Below are positions 9,601 to 14,869 of a stretch of 22,875 nt of DNA, one piece after another; within the stretch, counting starts at the first letter, position 1; each line of letters starts with the position of its first letter. Below the pieces are notes generated by a model. It ran no database searches. It worked only from the letters and a program-made list of their open reading frames with translations, and had not been told where the DNA came from. This DNA comes from JBCCGI01 sp039029355 (GTDB taxonomy: Bacteria; Planctomycetota; UBA1135; GCA-002686595): positions 1-22,875 of the forward strand of contig JBCCGI010000110.1 of assembly GCA_039029355.1 (NCBI GenBank), read 5' to 3'. The position numbers were made by a program, and so were the translations under genes.

Positions 9601-9955
9601 CTCGGGGCTCGGGTCGCTCGAGCTGGCGCTGCTCGACGAGGCCGAGGCACTGGAGCGGCAGCTCCAAGAGCTGCAGGACGCGCTGACGGGCAACCCCCTG
9701 CCGGGCCGTTACAACGCCGAGAGCGTACCGTCGATCACCGGCCGCCTGCAGACCGCGCTGTGGGGGACGCTGAACCAGACGCACGGCCCCACGGCGACGA
9801 TGCGCGAGCAGATGGCGATCGCCAAGAGCGAGTACGAGGCGCTGGAGCCGCTGCTTCGCAGCACGCTCGAAGTCGCCGTGCCGGAGTTCCTGTCGAAGGT
9901 GAACGCGACCGGCGCGCCGTACACGCGCGGCCGCGACATCCCGAGCGTGCGGTAG
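6662..9955 (+). CDS. Secreted BNR/Asp-box (sortilin/VPS10-like) beta-propeller protein
   Basis: A 1097-residue exported protein of the family often annotated as glycosyl hydrolase BNR-repeat or VPS10/sortilin-like. The ATG at 6662 is chosen over the in-frame ATG at 6674 because it adds an Arg to the signal-peptide n-region; both precede the same hydrophobic core ending near residue 24. A very acidic linker (about residues 30-50) leads into the family opening FRSIGPALMSGRIADIAVDP. About ten Asp-box motifs (S-x-D-G-G-x-T-W type, for example KSTDGGRTW, RSTDGGESW, RTEDGGETW) build one or two propellers to ~residue 760. A C-terminal beta-sandwich with GLHRIAWNLRYAP near 880, then a helical segment, completes the usual architecture. 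No hydrolase catalytic residues are identifiable, and a binding or proteolysis-linked role is equally possible. A hairpin terminator follows. Confidence 0.85.
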   Translation: MIPRMSYAPLLALVLSLPLASQEAAPATPADDPETSAEATEEEEEDEALLSAGTLSAFSFRSIGPALMSGRIADIAVDPAKPNIWYVAVGSGGIWKTVNAGTTWTPIFDDQKSYSIGCVTLDPNNRHTLWVGTGEAVGGRHVGWGDGVYRSRDGGATFEHLGLEDTEHIAKIVVDPRDSDVVFVASQGPLWSEGGERGLYVTRDGGASWGPVLTAGPWTGVTDVVLDPRNPDVMLAATHQRHRTVAALMNGGPESGIHKSTDGGRTWRKLKRGLPGGDLGKIALAVSPQRPDVVYATIELAGREGGFWRSTDGGESWDKRSDYVSGGTGPHYYQELWADPHRFDVLYQANVRLGRTEDGGETWDYVGNGNKHVDNHAVAFHPTDPDVVIAGCDGGIYRSYDYCGTWSYAANLPLTQFYKLDVDYDWPVYHVVGGTQDNNTQYGPARTLHEQGVSNRDWRITIGGDGHDNAIDPQDPNIIYCESQQGYLRRFDRSTGESVGIRPQPGAGEETFRFNWDSPILISPHSHTRLYFGSKKLFRSDDRGDSWTAISGDLSRDVDRLTMPMMGRVWSIDAFWDLYAMSRYGNITSISESPVVEGLIYVGTDDGLLQVTEDGGANWRSIDYPDGIPDGSFVNDVKADLHDANTVYAAYDNHKQGDYAPYVLRSTDRGRTWTSIVSDLPEENLIWRIEQDHVKQELLFLGTEFGIYASVDGGAAWLKLKGGLPNISFRDLAVQRRENDLVGASFGRGFYVLDDYSPLRELSEEGLAAAEVQLYAPRTALLYIEDDELGGRRGSQGDAFYVADNPPYGAVMTVWLRDDLQSAAGARKKAEKEIAKEGGDTPYPGFEALKAEERESEPALLIEIRDAAGAVVNRIDGPSSKGLHRIAWNLRYAPFTAEGRMGPLVTPGRYSAQAFLRRAGVSTAAGAPVEFDVQAIGEPTLPRVDRAATLAFQRELGDFQRGVVGAQRVLSDALADVRAVSGLGSLELALLDEAEALERQLQELQDALTGNPLPGRYNAESVPSITGRLQTALWGTLNQTHGPTATMREQMAIAKSEYEALEPLLRSTLEVAVPEFLSKVNATGAPYTRGRDIPSVR

Positions 9956-9967
9956 CAAAGCCAACCC

Positions 9968-10010
9968 GCGGAGGCGGCGGCCCAGCCCCGCCTCCGCCGG
10001 GCTTTCCCCC
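9968..10010 (+). terminator. Intrinsic-type terminator after the BNR gene
   Basis: A perfect 10-bp stem (GCGGAGGCGG at 9968-9977 pairs with CCGCCTCCGC at 9988-9997) has a 10-base loop and is followed by CGGGCTTTCCCCC, a short pyrimidine tail. It starts 12 bases past the BNR stop and separates the secreted-protein unit from the DGR locus. Confidence 0.65.
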
Positions 10011-10059
10011 ATACCGCCGCCCTCGGCCTCCGCCTAGACTCGCTCGCCATCCCTTGCCT

Positions 10060-13000
10060 ATGCACCGACGACGCTACCGCGCCTTCCTCAGCTACTCGAC
10101 GCGTTACGCCGCCTGGGTCGACGTGCTGCACCGCAACCTCGAGCGCGTCTTCGGCGAAGACAGCGTCTTCCTCGACAAGAAGTCGATCGGGCCGGGCGAG
10201 TCGTGGGTCGAAGCGCTCCAGCGCGGGGTGGCCAACTCGGACCACCTCGTGCTGATCGCCACGCCGGAGTCCTTCGCCTCGCCGTGGGTCCGCGAGGAGA
10301 CCGCGGCGATGCAGGCCGACGTGCGCAACCGCCTCGGCGACCGGTCGGTCGTTCCGGTGCTGCTGGTGGACGCGCCGTGGCCGCCGTTCCTCCGCACGAA
10401 GCAGCACATCGACTTCCGCGAGGCCGGCGGAGCGCGGTACCGCGACCGCCTCGGCGCGCTGATCGGCGCCCTTGGCGGAGATGCGCTGCCCGACGACGTG
10501 GACGAGCCCGCGCTGCCCGTGCGCGACGACCTGCCGGTCGAGCTGCGCGAGGAGGTCCAGCGCTTGGTCGCCGAGCCGCTCGGCAAGCGCGCCTACCGCC
10601 GCGCCGTCGCGACCGCGATCGGTGCCAACCGCAACGCGCTCGAGAACTTCCCGAGGACCGACCTGGCCGCGAACGCGGCGCTGGTCCTCTCGCGCGGCGA
10701 CGACGACGCCGCCAGCGCAGCCACGCGGCTCCTGAGAATCGTGGCCGAGGAGTACGAGGACGAGACCCCAGACCTCGCGTCGCGCGTGGCCGCGCTCCGC
10801 AAGAGCGTCGCCGATCTCGGCGAAGGCGACGGCCTGCTGTCGCGCTACCGCGCGCACGTCGAGAAGGCCAACAGCCGGCTGATGCCATACTTCCACCGCG
10901 ACCGTGCCGCGGCCGACGTGCTGGAGCACGTGTACGTCGAGCTAGAGCTCGGCCGTGACCCGACCCGCCGCGCGGGCAAGCTGCTTGAGGGCGAGCTTGC
11001 GACGCCGCAGCAGATCGGCGACCTCGTCGACCTGGACCCCGCGCAGCACTCCTGGGTCACGCGCCGCTGGGCGCTGAAGGGCGACCCGGGCGCCGGCAAG
11101 ACGACCCTGCTGCGCCACTTCGCCCACGAGCTGGCCCGCACCGGCTCCACGCGGCTGCCGGTCTACGCCTCGCTGCCGCGCCTCCTGCGCGAGCGCACGC
11201 CAATCCTGGAGGGCATCGAGCACAGCCTGTCGCGCGCCTTCTCGGCCAAGGGGCTGACTTCGACGCTCGACCGCGAAGGCGAGGAGGGGCGCCTGGTCGT
11301 CCTGCTCGACAGCCTCGACGAGGTGCAGAGCGACCGGCGCCAAGACGCGCTCGACCTGATCGGCGAGCTGTCGCGCCGCTGGAAGGACTCGACGCTGATC
11401 GTCGCGAGCCGCCCAATCGGCTTCACCAGCCCGGGGGCGGACTTCCACGAGCTGCGCGTGCTGCCGCTCGATCGCGGGCGGCAGCTCGACTTCCTCGGCC
11501 GCTGGTTCGCGCCTCCCGGAGGCGAGCCCGACCGCGCTCGCGCCGAGACCGTGCTCGCGCGCCTCGCCGATCATCCGGACCTGCGCGCGCTGGCGGGCAC
11601 GCCCCTCTACCTCACGTTGATGGCGATCCTGCTCGAGCGGGGAGTGGAACCCTCACCGCAGCGCGTCACGCTGTACGACCAGATTTTCGACCTCTTGCTC
11701 GAGGGCAAGCACCGTGGCGATGAAGCCGTCCCGCTGGGCCCGAGCCAGGTCGTCCGCCGCACGCTCGCAAGGCTCGCGCTGGGGCTCGTCGAAGACGATC
11801 GCATCGGCGCCTCGGTGGGCGAGCTACACGAACGCCTGCTGCGCGAGGACATGGACGACCTGCGCAAGACGCTCGAGCGCCAGCCGGACTGGAGTCGCGA
11901 CCCCCGTCGCTTCCTCGACGACGTCGCCGAACGCTCCGGCATCCTGGGACCGCACGACGGCCCCGACACCGACTGGCGCTTCTGGCACAAGAGCTTCGGC
12001 GAGGCGCTGTGCGCCGAAGCGCTGGAGCAACGCTACCGCGCGGACGGCAAGGAGGCCTGCCTCGACCTCGTGGCGAAGATCCAAGGCAACGAGGGTCGCT
12101 GGGCGGAGCCCTTCGCGCTCCTCTCCGGTCGCCTCGCCGGCCCCGACGAAGCCGACGACCTGCTGCGCTCGCTGGTCGAGCAGAACGAGCCTCTGGGCCT
12201 GCGCGCCCTCGCGACGGCCCAGCGAGTGGGCGTCGACACGCTGGCGGAGACGATCGCGCGGCTGAGGCAGAGCGACGAGGAGTCCTGGGCGGTCTACGGC
12301 CGCGTTGTCCAGCTCGTCGGCGACGTCGAACGCGGGTTGCTGCTGCTCGACCGTCTGCGCAGGGATACGCGCAACGGCGCCGAGCTGTTCCACATCGACG
12401 CAGCCCTCGCGGCGGTGGAGGCGAACGAGGACCATGCCGAGCACGCAAGAGCTCTACGCGGTAAGGTCTTTGACCACATCGACCCGCCCCCGGCCGAGCT
12501 CTTCACGACGTTGCCTACACGCGACGGCGAGAGGCAACTCTGGTGCTCGATTCCCGCCGGCGGCTTTCGCATGGGCAGCGAAGAGGACGAAGCGGGGAGT
12601 ATCGACAACGAGCATCCGACGCGCGGCGTCGAAGTCCCGGCCTTCGAGCTGTTCGCCGCACCGGTGACGAACGCGCAGTACCTCGCGTTCGATCCGGGGC
12701 ACCCGTTCGATCCCGGGCTGGAGAGCTGCCCAGCCGTCAACGTCACCTGGTTCGAGGCGGTCATGTTCTGTCGCTGGCTCGGCGGGCGGCTTCCGAGCGA
12801 AGCGGAGTGGGAATACGCGTGTCGGGCTGAGACGACGACGCCGTACGGTTTCGACGGAGGCGAAGAGGAGTTGCTGGAGTACGGCTGGTTCTTCCGAAAC
12901 TCGGGGGAAGAGCTGTTGCCGGCTGACACCACTCGGGACTACGAGAAGGTCTACGGCGAGTGGGGGTGCAGAAGCCGGGCCGTGGCGCAGAAGAAGCCGA

Positions 13001-13263
13001 ACGGTTGGGGCCTGTACGACATGCACGGGAACGTGTGGGAGTGGTGCCAGGATCGATGGCATGACGACTATGGCGGAGCTCCGACAGACGGCAGCGCGTG
13101 GGAAGAGGGCGGCGCCGTGATCCGCGTGTTCCGTGGAGGCTCGTTCGGCCACGCCGCACAGATCCTGCGCTCGGCGTACCGCGACTACTGGGATCCGTCG
13201 AGTGGCAGCCGCCGCGTCGGCCTTCGTCCCGCCAGGGCACCAAGGGGTGACTTCACCACCTAA
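10060..13263 (+). CDS. TIR-NACHT-FGE/C-type-lectin protein, DGR target 1
   Basis: A 1067-residue multidomain protein. An N-terminal TIR domain (about 5-150) has FLSYS at 9-13 and E80 at the position of the catalytic glutamate in NADase TIRs (W76-V-R-E-E80). A helical stretch at ~160-255 may be an effector-associated-like adaptor. A NACHT/STAND ATPase follows, with Walker A GDPGAGKT at 341-348 and Walker B LLDSLDEV at 415-422, then a helical arm (~500-810). The C-terminus (~815-1067) is an FGE-sulfatase/C-type-lectin fold (GGFRMGS 834-840, then SEAEWEYACRA and GLYDMHGNVWEWCQDRW). The formylglycine-generating active site is not evident, so this is a binding version of the fold. VR1 occupies residues 1018-1059. 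Known family logic: an oligomerising STAND switch coupling ligand recognition to TIR NAD cleavage. The ligand and an immune role are inference. Confidence 0.9.
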   Translation: MHRRRYRAFLSYSTRYAAWVDVLHRNLERVFGEDSVFLDKKSIGPGESWVEALQRGVANSDHLVLIATPESFASPWVREETAAMQADVRNRLGDRSVVPVLLVDAPWPPFLRTKQHIDFREAGGARYRDRLGALIGALGGDALPDDVDEPALPVRDDLPVELREEVQRLVAEPLGKRAYRRAVATAIGANRNALENFPRTDLAANAALVLSRGDDDAASAATRLLRIVAEEYEDETPDLASRVAALRKSVADLGEGDGLLSRYRAHVEKANSRLMPYFHRDRAAADVLEHVYVELELGRDPTRRAGKLLEGELATPQQIGDLVDLDPAQHSWVTRRWALKGDPGAGKTTLLRHFAHELARTGSTRLPVYASLPRLLRERTPILEGIEHSLSRAFSAKGLTSTLDREGEEGRLVVLLDSLDEVQSDRRQDALDLIGELSRRWKDSTLIVASRPIGFTSPGADFHELRVLPLDRGRQLDFLGRWFAPPGGEPDRARAETVLARLADHPDLRALAGTPLYLTLMAILLERGVEPSPQRVTLYDQIFDLLLEGKHRGDEAVPLGPSQVVRRTLARLALGLVEDDRIGASVGELHERLLREDMDDLRKTLERQPDWSRDPRRFLDDVAERSGILGPHDGPDTDWRFWHKSFGEALCAEALEQRYRADGKEACLDLVAKIQGNEGRWAEPFALLSGRLAGPDEADDLLRSLVEQNEPLGLRALATAQRVGVDTLAETIARLRQSDEESWAVYGRVVQLVGDVERGLLLLDRLRRDTRNGAELFHIDAALAAVEANEDHAEHARALRGKVFDHIDPPPAELFTTLPTRDGERQLWCSIPAGGFRMGSEEDEAGSIDNEHPTRGVEVPAFELFAAPVTNAQYLAFDPGHPFDPGLESCPAVNVTWFEAVMFCRWLGGRLPSEAEWEYACRAETTTPYGFDGGEEELLEYGWFFRNSGEELLPADTTRDYEKVYGEWGCRSRAVAQKKPNGWGLYDMHGNVWEWCQDRWHDDYGGAPTDGSAWEEGGAVIRVFRGGSFGHAAQILRSAYRDYWDPSSGSRRVGLRPARAPRGDFTT
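13111..13236 (+). repeat. DGR variable repeat VR1
   Basis: These 42 codons at the 3' end of the TIR-NACHT-FGE gene align without gaps to the TR at 14325-14450. Hand count: 28 mismatches in 126 positions, 14 at the 25 template adenines and 14 at the 101 other bases. All eight AAC codons of the TR are changed (to Ile, His, Ile, Asp, Tyr, Ser, Ser, Arg). Template-identical blocks such as CTGCGCTCGGCGTACCGC remain between the variable sites. Confidence 0.85.
13247..13259 (+). promoter_or_regulatory. Candidate IMH-like site downstream of VR1
   Basis: GTGACTTCACCAC lies 10 bases past the VR1 core and recurs exactly on the other strand, 11 bases past VR2. It is absent after the TR. Here it is inside the last codons and in VR2 it spans the stop codon, so conservation is not simply at protein level. 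It contains a small self-complementary core (GTGA-CT-TCAC). DGR targets are known to need an initiation-of-mutagenic-homing element at the VR 3' end that differs in the TR. Assignment here is inference. Confidence 0.45.
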
Positions 13264-13346
13264 CCCCGTGCCCCTACGTTTCCTGCGGCCAAGCCGCCCA
13301 GAACGCCACTCCGGCGCCGAAGTGCCCGCGCGAAGCCCTGCCCGAG
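13264..13346. other. Short gap between DGR target 1 and the HRDC ORF
   Basis: No gene is recognised in these 83 bases. The frame of the HRDC ORF is open across the whole gap but has no good start and no recognisable sequence until about 13365, so the HRDC gene may once have begun here and lost its 5' end. Confidence 0.4.
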
Positions 13347-13559
13347 GTGGCTGGCCCCACTGGGCGAGCGCGCGACGAGGGCGTGCCGCCGTACGTCGTC
13401 CCGACCAACCGCGAGCTGGTCGAGATCGTCGTGCGCAAGCCCGGCAGCCGGACGGCGCTTGGCAACGTCCCGGGTGGGGCAAGGCAAAAGGTCGAACGCT
13501 ATGGGGCGGAGACTCTGGAGGGGCTCGGCAGCCCCGAGGAGATGCTCGCCGAGCACTGA
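13347..13559 (+). CDS. HRDC-domain DGR accessory protein (short, possibly 5'-truncated)
   Basis: This 70-residue ORF starts at a GTG. Its core ARDEGVPPYVVPTNREL, then a Lys-Pro, then a helix-hairpin segment ending KVERYGAETLEGL, matches the HRDC fold (Helicase and RNase D C-terminal; compare the RecQ tail pattern A-R-E-E-G-V-P-P-Y-V-V ... K-L-E-R-Y-G). HRDC domains bind nucleic acid and are one of the known accessory modules of DGRs, used in place of Avd; the position just before the RT fits that role. The first helix of the domain is poorly matched. A one-base shift around 13346 would improve it, so the 5' end may be frameshifted. There is no strong ribosome binding site. No Avd-like four-helix protein is visible nearby. 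Confidence 0.65.
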   Translation: MAGPTGRARDEGVPPYVVPTNRELVEIVVRKPGSRTALGNVPGGARQKVERYGAETLEGLGSPEEMLAEH

Positions 13560-13581
13560 GCTGGCCGGGGCTTCCGCATGA

Positions 13582-14343
13582 GCGCCTGTCCAGCGGGCCG
13601 GCCGCCGCTGCTCGATCGAAGGATCGATCCACGCCAGCTTCGCCTGCCGAATGGGAGGAGGCACGCACGCCGCCCTGCGCCACGCACGCGGGTTGGTTCG
13701 AAGGTACGGCTGGTTCCTGAAGCTCGATATCGAGCACTGCTTCGAGACCCTAGCGCACGGCGTCGTCCTCGAGACGGTCGAACGCGTCGTGAAGGACCGC
13801 CGCGTGCCTGAGCTGTGCGAGCACATCGTGTAGGTGGGGGGCGACGGCCGCCGCGGGCTGCCGATCGGAAACCTGTCGAGCCAGTGGTTCGCGAATCTCG
13901 TGCTCGACCGCGTCGACCACTTCGTGCAAGAGCAACTGAGGATCGGCGGGTACGTCCGCTACATGGACGACTTCGTGCTGTTCGCCGACGCGCAGGGTGC
14001 GCTGGCCCACGCGCACCGAGAGATCGAGGCCTTCGTCTACGGGCGCCTTCGGCTGAGGCTCAAGGAGCGCGCGACGATCCTCGCGCCGGCGCGCGAGGGC
14101 CTGCCGTTTCTCGGCTGGCGCCTGTACCGCGGCACGACGCGGCTGCGCCCGGCCAACCTGCGCCGCACGCGGCGGCGGCTGGGGCGCCGGTTGGCGGGGT
14201 CTCGAGCCGGCTGGATCGACGAGCGGCAGCTCGCGGCGGCGGTGCGCTCGGTCACCGAGCACCTGCGGCACGGCGACACGCGGTCGCGGCGCCGCGGAGG
14301 CAGTTGGTTGGGGGAGGAGCCACCGGCTCCGAGAACCGCGTGA
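13582..14343 (+). pseudogene. DGR reverse transcriptase, 5'-truncated with in-frame TAG
   Basis: One reading frame carries DGR-type RT signatures in order: IHASFACRMGGGTHAALRHA (13624-13683), motif A FLKLDI with catalytic Asp at 13726-13728, the DGR-characteristic LPIGNLSSQ (13858-13884, in place of the QGxxxSP of other RTs), YMDD at 13960-13971, FLGWRLY, and a thumb-like end with HLRHGDT just before the TR. Two lesions are visible. The ~100 residues normally preceding the IHASFA block (N-terminal and fingers segments) are missing, with a TGA in this frame at 13579-13581. An in-frame TAG at 13831-13833 separates motif A from the SQ motif. A neighbouring frame shows a PLLDRR just upstream, suggesting a frameshift there too. 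Alternatives are stop readthrough, reinitiation at GTG 13834, or sequencing error, but the missing N-terminus argues for decay. Confidence 0.85.
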
Positions 14344-14450
14344 TCCGCGGCGGGTCGTTCAGGAACCCCGCGCAGAACCTGCGCTCGGCGTACCGCAACA
14401 ACTGGCACCCGTCGAACCGCAACGACAACGTCGGCTTTCGCCCCGCCAAG
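14325..14450 (+). repeat. DGR template repeat (TR)
   Basis: This non-coding 126-base core lies directly after the RT and may extend left to about 14297, where weaker similarity to the VR flanks (GGCAG...TGGG) continues. If translated it would give the FGE C-terminal motif with eight Asn, all encoded by AAC (codons starting at 14334, 14364, 14376, 14397, 14400, 14415, 14421, 14427). AAC at diversified positions is the usual DGR design, because adenine-specific mutagenesis of AAC reaches many residues but no stop. No FGE domain precedes it in frame, so it is not a third gene. It is co-oriented with the RT and VR1 and opposite to VR2. Confidence 0.85.
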
Positions 14451-14856
14451 GCGTCGCACCGCCCGCTCGCTCGGGCCGCGGCTGGCTTCCGCTGGCCGGT
14501 CCCGTGCGCTGTGCCCGTGATGCCCAGGCTCCTCTCCCGTGCCGGCGCATCCGGCCGAAGAGAACCGCGTCGCCGGGGGTGGTAGGGGGAACGCCACCGA
14601 AGCTCCTGGCGATGCACTCTCCGTGGGGTGCCGCCCACGAATTTGCCGCGGGCCTCGCCTTCGGCTCGGCCGGGAAGAGCGCTCGGCGCTGCGCGCACGA
14701 GGCTCTTCGACCCTTGCACCCTGCGGGGCTCGGGTCTGGACTTCCCGCCGTCCGCGCTTTGTCCGCGGCGCTTGCCTCGGGCTCGGCTGCGCTCGAGCCC
14801 GGGCCGCGCCGCTCCCTTTGGGCAGTTGGCTGGGAATGCCAGACGCAAGTCGTGAA
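14451..14856. other. Non-coding stretch between TR and the convergent TIR-kinase gene
   Basis: No gene is recognised in these 406 bases; long frames crossing it are GC-driven. It holds a possible eroded template copy at 14560-14640, an imperfect hairpin at 14653-14671 (GGCC TC GCC TTC GGC TC GGCC) and a bipartite inverted repeat at 14765-14812. It would receive the 3' ends of both the TR transcript (plus) and the TIR-kinase mRNA (minus). Confidence 0.5.
14765..14812. terminator. Two-tier inverted repeat, candidate bidirectional terminator
   Basis: The inner perfect 7-bp stem (GGGCTCG 14779-14785 / CGAGCCC 14794-14800) has an 8-base loop. The outer perfect 7-bp arms are GCGGCGC (14765-14771) and GCGCCGC (14806-14812). 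It sits between convergent transcripts. There is no clear T-run on either side, so termination is inferred from position and stem only. Confidence 0.4.
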
Positions 14857-14869
14857 GTGGTGAAGTCAC
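14857..14869 (-). promoter_or_regulatory. Candidate IMH-like site downstream of VR2
   Basis: The minus strand reads GTGACTTCACCAC, identical over 13 bases to the site after VR1 and at nearly the same distance (11 versus 10 bases) from the VR core. It overlaps the TGA stop of the TIR-kinase gene, so most of it is untranslated here. Function as the mutagenic-homing initiation element is inferred. Confidence 0.45.

Larger units (their letters stand above)
12790..13259 (+). repeat. Inverted repeat arm A (FGE 3' half including VR1)
   Basis: The 3' ~470 bases of the TIR-NACHT-FGE gene match the reverse complement of 14857-15325 at roughly 80% identity by eye, including long near-exact runs around SEAEWEYACRA and DMHGNVWEWCQD. 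Similarity falls off upstream of about 12785. The pair brackets the HRDC-RT-TR core in inverted orientation. Confidence 0.8.

Noticed and set aside
6224..10012. Long minus-strand open frame opposite the BNR protein gene
   Set aside because: The plus strand encodes a clear signal peptide and about ten Asp boxes. The antisense product is low-complexity and unrecognisable.
8299..10059. Upstream in-frame extension of the TIR-NACHT gene
   Set aside because: It lies opposite-frame over the BNR gene and reads as Arg-rich nonsense. The TIR domain starts properly at the ATG at 10060.
12541..13263. Active formylglycine-generating enzyme or sulfatase maturase
   Set aside because: The FGE-type fold is present in both proteins, but the paired active-site cysteines are not evident and the domain carries a VR. 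A ligand-binding lectin-like role fits better.
13815..14585. Open frame containing the TR sequence in the FGE frame
   Set aside because: No FGE domain precedes the TR part in this frame, and the upstream portion is the out-of-frame RT. It is better explained as a non-coding template.
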